Of a stretch of 5,827 nucleotides of DNA, positions 1 through 5,827 are shown in pieces. The position numbers were made by a program, and so were the translations under genes. Each line of letters begins with the position of its first letter. Position 1 is the first letter of the stretch. Origin of the DNA: an uncultured Acidimicrobiaceae bacterium (lineage in GTDB: Bacteria > Actinomycetota > Acidimicrobiia > Acidimicrobiales > Bog-793); the NCBI GenBank assembly GCA_903907185.1, contig CAIVND010000077.1, positions 1-5,827 on the forward strand, written 5' to 3'. The notes beneath the pieces are model-generated. The model made no database searches. It saw nothing but the letters and a program-made list of their open reading frames with translations, and had not been told where the DNA came from.

Positions 1-86
1 CTGATCCAAACCAACTTGGCACCGAGCTCGCAGTACTCCTTCAGCGGCGTTTCGACTCGAACTCTGATGGATCCGTGCTGAAATGA
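1..86 (+). CDS. hemC: Porphobilinogen deaminase (hydroxymethylbilane synthase), C-terminal end only
   Basis: Only the last 27 codons are inside the window, read from base 3 and ending at TGA 84-86; the 5' part lies beyond the left edge. The visible tail contains NQLGTELAVLLQRRF, which fits the closing helix of HemC proteins (a pattern like LGxELAxxLL), followed by a short polar tail. No catalytic residue is visible, so the call rests mainly on position: it ends in an ATGA overlap with a HemD gene and heads a hemD-hemB-hemL series, where hemC is the usual upstream neighbour. HemC polymerises four porphobilinogen units into hydroxymethylbilane, the substrate of the next gene product. Another gene with a similar C-terminal helix cannot be excluded from so short a stretch. 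Confidence 0.6.
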   Translation, partial: DPNQLGTELAVLLQRRFDSNSDGSVLK

Positions 87-420
87 CCGTGCACTATGTG
101 ACGGTCAAGGGAGAACATCCCGTCTACCTGACAATGCACACGGCGACACTTTTCGCAAACGCGGACGTCATTGTTGGTGATTTTGCGACAATGGAGAACT
201 TTCACCAAAGTATTGGTCATAACGCTGAGCAGATTGCGTTTGTCGAACCTGCGACACCACAGATGTACCTTCACGAATTGGATGAGGCACTCAGCCGTCA
301 TGGACATGATAAGGATGCCGTACTTATCCGGCTTGCCGGTGACAGAGAGGACTGCTCGGTCGAAGTTTCCGATCTGTCGGCTCGAGGGGTCGATGTCGAG
401 GTGACTGAAGGGGCAGGCGA
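83..420 (+). other. Domain remnant: N-terminal half of a SUMT (CobA-type) methyltransferase fused to HemD
   Basis: Residues 1-112 of the HemD protein can be laid by eye along the N-terminal subdomain of SUMT. VHYVTVKGEHPVYLTMHTA corresponds to the SUMT start VYLVGAGPGDPxLLTLxA. ANADVIVGD (25-33) corresponds to xxADVVxYD, LIRLAGDRED (81-90) to VVRLKGGDPFVF, and ARGVDVEVTEGAGE to AAGIPFEVVPGVTS. The order and spacing are kept, but the glycine loop GAGPGDP reads TVKGEHP and the LKGGDP loop reads LAGDRE. Everything after the PGVTS position, including most of the SAM and substrate site, is missing. Methyltransferase activity is therefore very unlikely. The alignment was made from memory of the family and not computed. 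Confidence 0.68.
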
Positions 421-1210
421 GCTCGCACCCGAGGAGGGTGAATATCTTGTTCTACCTCGCACCGGACCGCTCGTTGGGGTAAGTGTGGCAATTGTGCGCG
501 CTCGACACCAAGCATCACTTCTCGGTGATCTCCTTCTTCAAGCTGGCGCCCGATCGACGTATGTTCCGGTGATCGAGATTGTTGTGAGCAGTGCAGCACG
601 CGCGTGCGTAGAAGAGGCCATCTCCGAAGATCATCCGGAATGGGTGATCTTTACCTCTCAGAACGCGGTGGCATCAGTTCTCGATCTGGCGGCAGGTCGA
701 ACGTTTGTTAATCGGGCTCTCATTGCCTGCGTCGGCGAGGCAACCAAAGACTTCTGCCTCAGTGCTGGCATTCATGTTGATTTCATCCCAAGTACCTCAA
801 ATACCGCCGCACTCGTGGCTGAGTTCCCCGCTACACCAGCATCGGCCAAAGTGACTTACTTCGCCGGTGAAAACGCCGGAAGTGCACTTGAAACTGGCCT
901 TCGATCCCGAGGTCACGAGGTACATCGTGTGAACTCATACTCGACAGTTCCGGCGAAGGTGAGTCCCTACGTGAAGCACCGAGCCCATGGCGCCGAGGCG
1001 ATTGCATTTACCTCCGCCTCAACGGTGGAAGGTGCGATCGCTGCTTTAGGTGAGGACCACCTGCCCAAACGCAAGATCACCATCGGTCCGGTGACGAGTG
1101 CAGCCCTGCGGGCTCATGGAATAGCCATCACCGCCGAGGCTCCAGATCAAAATCTCAAATCTTTGGTCGAGACCATCATCGATTCGTTCAACCACCCAGT
1201 CGAGGCGTGA
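83..1210 (+). CDS. hemD: Uroporphyrinogen-III synthase with degenerate N-terminal SUMT-like extension
   Basis: HemD cyclises hydroxymethylbilane, inverting ring D, to uroporphyrinogen III in the cytosol. Residues about 129-372 carry the two-lobed synthase fold. Visible pieces are GPLVGVSVAIVRARHQAS at 128-145, then VPVIEI, WVIFTSQNAV (187-196), ACVGEAT (215-221), FAGENAG (260-266), AIAFTSASTVEGA (307-319) and TIGPVTSAALRAHGI (333-347). HemD alone is usually about 250 residues, and this protein has 375. The extra N-terminus (1 to about 115) resembles the first half of uroporphyrinogen-III C-methyltransferase with its SAM motifs eroded (separate entry). Full SUMT-HemD fusions are known in actinobacteria and other bacteria, so this looks like a decayed fusion. 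The ATG at 83 overlaps the preceding stop as ATGA and gives the complete extension. There is only a weak GGAT-type ribosome site, so translational coupling is likely. The HemD assignment is secure; whether the extension has a function is unknown. Confidence 0.93.
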   Translation: MTVHYVTVKGEHPVYLTMHTATLFANADVIVGDFATMENFHQSIGHNAEQIAFVEPATPQMYLHELDEALSRHGHDKDAVLIRLAGDREDCSVEVSDLSARGVDVEVTEGAGELAPEEGEYLVLPRTGPLVGVSVAIVRARHQASLLGDLLLQAGARSTYVPVIEIVVSSAARACVEEAISEDHPEWVIFTSQNAVASVLDLAAGRTFVNRALIACVGEATKDFCLSAGIHVDFIPSTSNTAALVAEFPATPASAKVTYFAGENAGSALETGLRSRGHEVHRVNSYSTVPAKVSPYVKHRAHGAEAIAFTSASTVEGAIAALGEDHLPKRKITIGPVTSAALRAHGIAITAEAPDQNLKSLVETIIDSFNHPVEA

Positions 1211-1273
1211 GCTCTCCTCGCTTTGGTTGGTTCGCGTTATGGACCAGATAACCATCTCGTAGGCTTGATCGCA

Positions 1274-2278
1274 ATGAGTGCTCATAGCTTCGACGGATCG
1301 TATCCACAGCTTCGGATGAGGCGACTTCGTCGCACACCGATGCTTCGAAGGTTGATGGCCGAAACAACTCTGAACGCGAGTGACCTGATCTTGCCTGTCT
1401 TTGTGCGCGAAGGCATCGATGTTCCCCAGCAGATCCTCTCGCTTCCTAGGGTCTTGCAGCACACTATTGGGTCGCTGGTGCAGCAAGCTCGAGAGTTAGT
1501 AGTACTTGGTGTTCCGGCGATGATGCTCTTTGGTGTGCCATCGCAAAAAGATCCTCGAGGAAGCGGTGCCTACGATCCTGACGGGATCGTGCAGGTGGCA
1601 CTCAGAGAGGTTCGAAATGCTGTTGGCGATGATCTGGTGTTGATCGCTGACCTCTGCATCGATGAATACACCGACCACGGACACTGCGGACTGCTTACTG
1701 AATCCGGCGAGGTCGACAACGATGCGACTATCGAGATCTATGGACAGATCGCCTGTGTCCAAGCCGAGGCGGGAGCTGACATCGTCGCTCCAAGCGGAAT
1801 GATGGACGGGCAAGTCAGTGCGATCCGATCCGCGCTGGACAAGAACGGACACCACGAAACAGCGATCCTTGCCTATGCGGCAAAGTACGCCTCTTCGTTT
1901 TATGGGCCTTTCCGAGATGCTGTGGATGTGACTATTGCCGATGGGGGCGATCGTCGCGGATACCAGCAGGACTTTTCAAATAGCCGTGAGGCGCTTCGAG
2001 AGGTCGCCCTCGACATCTCCGAGGGAGCGGACATGGTCATGGTAAAGCCAGCACTTCCGTACCTTGACATCATTTCCAAGGTGCGGTCGACGTTCAACGT
2101 TCCGGTCGCTGCCTATCAAGTTTCAGGTGAGTATTCCATGATCTGCGCGGCTGCCGAGAACGGATGGTTGGACCGTGAGAGTGCCGCGATCGAGACACTC
2201 ACCGCTATCAAACGGGCGGGAGCTGACCAAATCTTGACCTATTTTGCGGCAGAGATCGCCCTTCGACTGCGCTCATAA
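1274..2278 (+). CDS. hemB: Porphobilinogen synthase (delta-aminolevulinic acid dehydratase)
   Basis: HemB condenses two 5-aminolevulinate molecules into porphobilinogen in the cytosol. From the ATG at 1274 the protein has 334 residues, normal for the family. The N-terminal arm holds RRLRRTPMLRRL (16-27), then LPVFVREG. The metal segment DLCIDEYTDHGHCG has Cys128, Asp130 and Cys138. The two active-site lysines are Lys204 (AYAAKYASSFYGPFRDA) and the Schiff-base Lys258 (MVMVKPALPYLDI). APSGMMDGQ (172-180) and AAYQVSGEYSMI are also typical. The reading frame is open upstream to a TTG at 1223, which would add 17 residues unlike the family (VGSRYGPDNH...). The ATG at 1274, with GTAGG nine bases before it, fits the usual N-terminus better, and Met15 at 1316 is a further possibility. 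It lies 63 nt after hemD and 5 nt before hemL, consistent with one transcript. Confidence 0.96.
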   Translation: MSAHSFDGSYPQLRMRRLRRTPMLRRLMAETTLNASDLILPVFVREGIDVPQQILSLPRVLQHTIGSLVQQARELVVLGVPAMMLFGVPSQKDPRGSGAYDPDGIVQVALREVRNAVGDDLVLIADLCIDEYTDHGHCGLLTESGEVDNDATIEIYGQIACVQAEAGADIVAPSGMMDGQVSAIRSALDKNGHHETAILAYAAKYASSFYGPFRDAVDVTIADGGDRRGYQQDFSNSREALREVALDISEGADMVMVKPALPYLDIISKVRSTFNVPVAAYQVSGEYSMICAAAENGWLDRESAAIETLTAIKRAGADQILTYFAAEIALRLRS

Positions 2279-2283
2279 CTGAG

Positions 2284-3570
2284 ATGAATAGCGGACTACC
2301 AAACAGAGAAAGCGCCATCCTTTTTGAGCGAGCGCAGAGAGTCATTCCTGGCGGAGTGAACTCACCGGTGCGCGCCTTTCAATCGGTTGGAGGTCAGCCC
2401 TTCTTTGTTGCCAGAGCGAGTGGCGCCAACATCACCGATGTTGATGGAAATACTTATCTTGACTTTGTTCAGTCATGGGGTGCATCGATCCTCGGGCACG
2501 CTCACCCAAAGGTAATTGAGGCGATCGAGAGAGCAACGCGCGAGGGTACGACCTACGGAGCTCCTACGCAACGAGAGGTTGAACTCGCTGAGCAGATCGC
2601 CGACTCGGTCCCAGGAGTTGAAATGGTGCGACTCGTCTCGTCTGGAACTGAGGCGGTGATGACGGCAGTTCGCCTTGCTCGGGGAGTGACTGGACGTGAT
2701 CGAATTATCAAGTTTGCCGGTTGCTACCACGGACATAGCGATGCAGTTCTTGCCGCGGGGGGAAGTGGGGTTGCGACTCTTGGCCTTCCAGACTCCGCAG
2801 GGGTTACCAGGAACTCTGTCGCGGACACTTTGGTTTCTGCATATAACCAAGTACCGACGATCGATTCGGATGTTGCTTGCGTGATCGTCGAGCCGGTCGC
2901 AGCAAATATGGGACTCGTTGCGCCGAGTGGGACATTCCTCTCCTCACTGCGCGCGGAGTGCACGAAAGCTGGCGCACTCTTGATCTTCGATGAGGTCATC
3001 TCTGGTTTCCGGTTGGGTCGTTCTGGCGCGGCCGGTCTGTACGGTGTTACCGCCGATCTCTACACACTTGGCAAGGTGATTGGCGGTGGTCTCCCGCTCG
3101 CGGCTCTGGGCGGCTCTCGCGATCTCATGAGCCAGCTCGCACCGAGCGGCCCGGTTTATCAGGCGGGGACACTTTCAGGGAATCCTCTCGCCACGGCGGC
3201 TGGTTTGACAGTTCTCTCGCTACTTGACGAATCGATCTATGAGTCGATCGATCGTCGAGTCGCTCATCTTGTCGATGGACTTCACGATGCCATCAGTAGC
3301 GAAGGGCTGCCAGTTCAGACCCCGCGTGTCCAAACCCTCTCGGCATTGTTTTTCATCGATCGACCTGTTCTTGACTTTGAAGGGGCAACGCGAGCCGCAA
3401 AGAATGGAATCTATGCAAAATTTTTCCAAGCAATGCTTGCGCAAAATATCTCGCTAGCCCCAAGCGCATACGAGGTGATGTTTGTCTCAGCGGCACACAG
3501 TGACGAAGACATCGAACGAACGATCGAGGCAGCTAGTCGTGCTGCCCGAAAGGTTGCTGCAGAGCTGTAG
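2284..3570 (+). CDS. hemL: Glutamate-1-semialdehyde 2,1-aminomutase
   Basis: This PLP enzyme converts glutamate-1-semialdehyde to 5-aminolevulinate, the entry compound of tetrapyrrole synthesis in the C5 pathway. Its presence implies that the organism uses glutamyl-tRNA reductase (HemA, not in the window) and not ALA synthase. The 428-residue length is normal. Visible motifs are IPGGVNSPVRAF (21-32), the phosphate-binding SSGTEAVMTAVRLAR (119-133), GCYHGHSDA (146-154), IFDEVISGFR (234-243) with Asp236 for the PLP ring nitrogen, and TLGKVIGGGLPLAALGG with the Schiff-base Lys264. VYQAGTLSGNPLA (291-303) follows. VEPVAANMG (202-210) has Ala where many relatives have Gly, which is conservative. 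The ATG lies 5 nt after the hemB stop with no strong ribosome site of its own, so translation is probably coupled to hemB. It is the last gene of the visible heme operon, and its stop abuts the stop of the convergent gene. Confidence 0.97.
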   Translation: MNSGLPNRESAILFERAQRVIPGGVNSPVRAFQSVGGQPFFVARASGANITDVDGNTYLDFVQSWGASILGHAHPKVIEAIERATREGTTYGAPTQREVELAEQIADSVPGVEMVRLVSSGTEAVMTAVRLARGVTGRDRIIKFAGCYHGHSDAVLAAGGSGVATLGLPDSAGVTRNSVADTLVSAYNQVPTIDSDVACVIVEPVAANMGLVAPSGTFLSSLRAECTKAGALLIFDEVISGFRLGRSGAAGLYGVTADLYTLGKVIGGGLPLAALGGSRDLMSQLAPSGPVYQAGTLSGNPLATAAGLTVLSLLDESIYESIDRRVAHLVDGLHDAISSEGLPVQTPRVQTLSALFFIDRPVLDFEGATRAAKNGIYAKFFQAMLAQNISLAPSAYEVMFVSAAHSDEDIERTIEAASRAARKVAAEL

Positions 3571-4551
3571 TTAGTCTGCGAAGGTTGGAGTCCTTGGAAA
3601 GATCTCATTGATTCTGATCATGATCTCATCATCAAGTCGATCTACAAAGTTGAGCGCGCGGATGTTTTCCTGAACCTGTGAAGGATTACGAGCTCCCGTG
3701 ATCACCGTTGAAACACGAGGATTTTTTAGACACCAGGCGATTGCGAGTTGGGAGAGTGAGCATCCAAGTTGTCTCGCTATCGGTTGGAGAGCGCGTATGG
3801 CGAGTTTTAATGATTCATCCTGGATTCGAGCATTGGCTCGTCGTTGGTTGGTCGTTGCAAGACGAGAATCTGTTGGAATTCCGTCGAGGTACTTGCCAGA
3901 CAGGACGCCAGAGGCAAGTGGGCTCCATGTCGTGAGTCCCATCCCGAAGTCCTTGTAGAGATCTTTGTACTCTCGTTCAACTCGTTGGCGAGCGATGAGG
4001 CTGTACTGCGGCTGCTCCATGATGGGGGCTCGCAGGCGATATCGCTCCGCTATCTCGTAGGCCTTGCGGATCGATTTTGCCGGCCACTCTGAGACGCCCC
4101 AGTACATTGCCTTGCCGGAAGCCACGATGTCAGACATGGCCCAGACCACCTCTTCGATTGGTGTTTCAGCATCTGGTCGGTGGCAGAAGACGAGATCGAC
4201 CATGTCATGGTTGAGTCGGGCAAGAGATCCATCGATCGCACTCATGAGGTATTTACGATTCAAGGTGTGGCCGGAGTTGATTGCGCCATCGATCCCAAAG
4301 AAAAACTTCGTGGAGATGATGTAGTCGTTTCGTCTCCAGCCAAGTTGGCCGATCGCCTGCCCGAGGATCGTCTCGGCCTCACCTGCCGCGTAGGTCTCCG
4401 CACAATCAAAGAAGTTCATGCCACCCTCGTAGGCCGCGCTCAGGCAGGCAACGGCGTCGTCAAGACTCTGCTCTTTATTGAAGTTCACCCATGTTCCAAA
4501 CGAGAGCGCGCTGACTTTGAGCCCAGAGTTGCCAAGTCTGCGATAGATCAT
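3571..4551 (-). CDS. Aldo/keto reductase, potassium-channel beta-subunit-like (AKR6-like)
   Basis: This is an NADPH-dependent TIM-barrel oxidoreductase of 326 residues, about normal for the family. The catalytic tetrad is complete: Asp49 and Tyr54 (FFDCAETYAAGEAE), Lys82 (ISTKFFFG) and His124 (VFCHRPD). Further Kv-beta-like blocks are GWRRNDYIISTK, MYWGVSEW (149-156), TTWSPLASGVLSGKY (207-221), AIAWCLKNP and the cofactor-site ITGARNPSQVQENIRAL (284-300). Animal Kv-beta has Asn where this protein has His124, so an ordinary carbonyl-reductase tetrad is present. The physiological substrate is unknown, and no channel gene is in the window. The start at 4551 is chosen because AGAGGAG ends seven bases before this ATG; a GTG ten codons upstream (4581) would bury that site inside the gene. 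It lies 40 nt after the reductase gene on the same strand and may be cotranscribed with it. E. coli YghZ-type enzymes (AKR14) are the nearest alternative. Confidence 0.93.
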   Translation of the reverse strand: MIYRRLGNSGLKVSALSFGTWVNFNKEQSLDDAVACLSAAYEGGMNFFDCAETYAAGEAETILGQAIGQLGWRRNDYIISTKFFFGIDGAINSGHTLNRKYLMSAIDGSLARLNHDMVDLVFCHRPDAETPIEEVVWAMSDIVASGKAMYWGVSEWPAKSIRKAYEIAERYRLRAPIMEQPQYSLIARQRVEREYKDLYKDFGMGLTTWSPLASGVLSGKYLDGIPTDSRLATTNQRRANARIQDESLKLAIRALQPIARQLGCSLSQLAIAWCLKNPRVSTVITGARNPSQVQENIRALNFVDRLDDEIMIRINEIFPRTPTFAD

Positions 4552-4558
4552 GGAAGGA

Positions 4559-4565
4559 CTCCTCT
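4559..4565 (-). promoter_or_regulatory. Shine-Dalgarno site of the aldo/keto reductase gene
   Basis: On the minus strand the sequence AGAGGAG is followed by a seven-base spacer (TCCTTCC) and then ATG at 4551. It is the strongest ribosome-binding site seen in the window. It decides the start in favour of 4551 over the in-frame GTG at 4581. Confidence 0.8.
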
Positions 4566-4580
4566 GTTTCCGGTGAAACA
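4565..4580. repeat. Short perfect inverted repeat in the intercistronic gap
   Basis: On the plus strand TGTTTC (4565-4570) is followed by CGGT and then by its exact reverse complement GAAACA (4575-4580). The element sits within the 40-bp gap between the two minus-strand genes and touches the first base of the AGAGGAG ribosome site. In RNA it could form a six-base-pair hairpin with a four-base loop; in DNA it could be a small operator. There is no T-run, so it is not a standard terminator. A repeat this short can arise by chance. Confidence 0.35.
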
Positions 4581-4591
4581 CTGGGAACGTT

Positions 4592-5827
4592 CTAATTTGC
4601 TTTTGCTGTCTTCATCTTCGTTAGCCCAGCCAACGCACGATAGGCAAGCTCAGCTGGGCCGTGCTCGTCCTCCCGGAGAAGGTTCGACATGATCCGTAGG
4701 AGCCACTCCATTACTGATTGGGAGTGCATTCCCATAGCGACGAGCCGACCCATAAGTTCTGGGCGACCCATCGCTACCATGAACTTGGCGGCTGTCTTGT
4801 AGTACAGGCCATAGGTTGCTTCGAGTTCGATGTCATAGGTCTTGAGATGGCTGAGATCTCCAGAGGCGACCGTCTCGGCTGCGATCCGAGCACCAATACG
4901 ACCGGTCTCGTACCCGTATGCAATACCCTCGCCGTTGAAGGGGTTAATCGCCCCACCCGCATCGCCTATGAGGATGTAATCGGGTCCGACATGAGGGCCG
5001 ACCGACAATCCCATCGGCAGCCGGCCTCCAGTTGGTGCGCTCAGCTGTGTTGCCTCGTTGAGACACCATGACTTGGGGGCGTAGTCAACAAAAGAGTTCA
5101 TAAGTTTGGAGGTGTTCACCGACTTCCATTTGTCAAAGGTGGAGAGAATCCCGACCCCGACATTTACCCGTCCATCGCCGAGCGGAAAGATCCAGCCATA
5201 CCCGGGCACAACATCGCCGGCTGAATCACGGATATCGAGATGTGACTCGATGTAATTATCAGCGTGGCGCGGAGAGGAAAAGTATCCACGGATCGCCATG
5301 CCGAGCGGAATCGTTCGGTTGCGCGAGGCACCGAGTGCTCGACCAAAACGCGAGTTGGCACCGTCTGCGACGATCGTGACCTTTGCCCGCACCTCGCAGG
5401 TTGTGCCGTGATCATTGTCCGCGATCAACGCTCCCTCGACTTTGCCGCCGTTACCAGCCTCGAGGCCGAGTGGGGCGACCGCTTCAGCGCCCTGCCAGAA
5501 AACCGCTCCAGCAGCCTCAGCATGGTCTGCCACCATCTTGTCAAGGTCGTGGCGGGTCACGACAAAGCCGTGACTTGGAAAGTCAGGGTGGCTCGGCCAG
5601 GCCATCTCGAGCTCTCTTCCAAATGCGATCGCCCGGAGCCCCTCGTATCGGTGATGCACGCCAAGCTTGTCGTTAAGGCCCATCTCATAGAGTTGGCGAA
5701 CGGACCGAGGTGTCAGGCCGTCCCCGCAGGTCTTCTCGCGTGGAAAATGTTTCTTTTCGACACAGAGCACCTTGAGCCCAGCCTTTGCAAGCCAGTACGC
5801 CGCCGAAGAGCCAGAGGGTCCGCCACC
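4592..5827 (-). CDS. Geranylgeranyl-reductase-family FAD oxidoreductase, MenJ-like (N-terminus beyond window)
   Basis: The family reduces double bonds in isoprenoid chains using FAD; members include ChlP/BchP, archaeal lipid GGR and the mycobacterial menaquinone reductase MenJ. The frame is open to the right edge, showing 411 residues; only a few N-terminal residues should be missing. The first visible residues, GGGPSGSSAAYWLAKAGLKV, are the FAD dinucleotide fold, with LCVEK closing strand 2. Next come KTCGDGLTPRSV, the family's CGDG motif, then TIVADGANSRFGRALG, GYGWIFPLGDGRVNVGVGIL and the second FAD motif ILIGDAGGAINPFNGEGIAYG. The C-terminus has RIMSNLLREDE, close to what I recall of M. 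tuberculosis MenJ (Rv0561c). If it acts like MenJ, it partly saturates the menaquinone tail at the membrane. The GTG at 5770 lies inside the FAD fold and is not the real start. The exact substrate cannot be decided from the sequence; other isoprenyl chains are possible. Confidence 0.92.
   Translation of the reverse strand, partial: GGGPSGSSAAYWLAKAGLKVLCVEKKHFPREKTCGDGLTPRSVRQLYEMGLNDKLGVHHRYEGLRAIAFGRELEMAWPSHPDFPSHGFVVTRHDLDKMVADHAEAAGAVFWQGAEAVAPLGLEAGNGGKVEGALIADNDHGTTCEVRAKVTIVADGANSRFGRALGASRNRTIPLGMAIRGYFSSPRHADNYIESHLDIRDSAGDVVPGYGWIFPLGDGRVNVGVGILSTFDKWKSVNTSKLMNSFVDYAPKSWCLNEATQLSAPTGGRLPMGLSVGPHVGPDYILIGDAGGAINPFNGEGIAYGYETGRIGARIAAETVASGDLSHLKTYDIELEATYGLYYKTAAKFMVAMGRPELMGRLVAMGMHSQSVMEWLLRIMSNLLREDEHGPAELAYRALAGLTKMKTAKAN

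Noticed and set aside
1236..1252. GTTAT/ATAAC inverted repeat between hemD and hemB as an operator or leader hairpin
   Set aside because: Five A/T-rich pairs with a seven-base loop are expected by chance and no promoter elements surround them.
1046..1486. A 146-codon open frame on the minus strand across the hemD-hemB junction
   Set aside because: It is antisense to the well-supported hemD 3' end and hemB 5' end, has no recognisable motif, and its composition is that expected of a shadow frame.
1496..1855. A 119-codon minus-strand open frame inside hemB
   Set aside because: It is entirely antisense to the conserved metal-site region of HemB and has no family resemblance.
3224..3457. Open frames on both strands within the end of hemL (3220-3444 minus and 3224-3457 plus), suggesting an overlapping gene
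   Set aside because: Both lie inside the intact hemL C-terminal domain, show no motifs, and fall where repeated CGATCG-type palindromes keep several frames open.
3559..3579. Possible bidirectional terminator at the convergent stops (GCAGA...TCTGC)
   Set aside because: The stem is only five pairs with an 11-base loop, with no T-run on either strand; too weak to call an intrinsic terminator.
4180..4692. A 170-codon plus-strand open frame across the two minus-strand genes
   Set aside because: It is antisense to the start of the aldo/keto reductase and the end of the MenJ-like gene, both recognised by motifs, and it shows no protein family features.

Overview
The window is an ordinary-looking chromosomal segment of a bacterium with roughly mid-50s % GC, probably an actinobacterium. 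The evidence for that is a hemC-hemD-hemB-hemL order of C5-pathway heme genes, a HemB metal site of the type I recall from actinobacteria, and a reductase that closely resembles mycobacterial MenJ. The moderate GC would fit a lineage such as the Acidimicrobiia better than a high-GC actinomycete, but that placement is an inference from memory and not proven here.

Left part, + strand (1-3570): a compact heme-biosynthesis operon. It opens with the last codons of what is probably hemC (porphobilinogen deaminase). This overlaps by ATGA with a 375-residue HemD (uroporphyrinogen-III synthase) that carries an unusual N-terminal extension. hemB (porphobilinogen synthase) follows after a short gap, and hemL (glutamate-1-semialdehyde aminomutase) starts 5 nt after hemB stops. 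HemL makes 5-aminolevulinate, HemB condenses two molecules to porphobilinogen, HemC polymerises four of these to hydroxymethylbilane, and HemD closes the ring to uroporphyrinogen III.

Right part, - strand (3571-5827): two genes read toward the heme operon. The upstream one, cut by the right window edge, is an FAD-dependent geranylgeranyl-reductase-family enzyme resembling the menaquinone side-chain reductase MenJ. Forty bases downstream is an aldo/keto reductase resembling the beta subunit of voltage-gated potassium channels, with a strong Shine-Dalgarno. Its stop codon abuts the hemL stop codon with no base between them.

No RNA gene, mobile element, CRISPR array or clear intrinsic terminator is visible, and no stretch over 300 bases lacks a gene. 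I see no new multi-gene system. The most interesting points are the decayed, truncated methyltransferase (SUMT) half fused to HemD, a mixed Cys/Asp/Cys metal site in HemB, and strong enrichment of the palindromes GATC and CGATCG across all genes.
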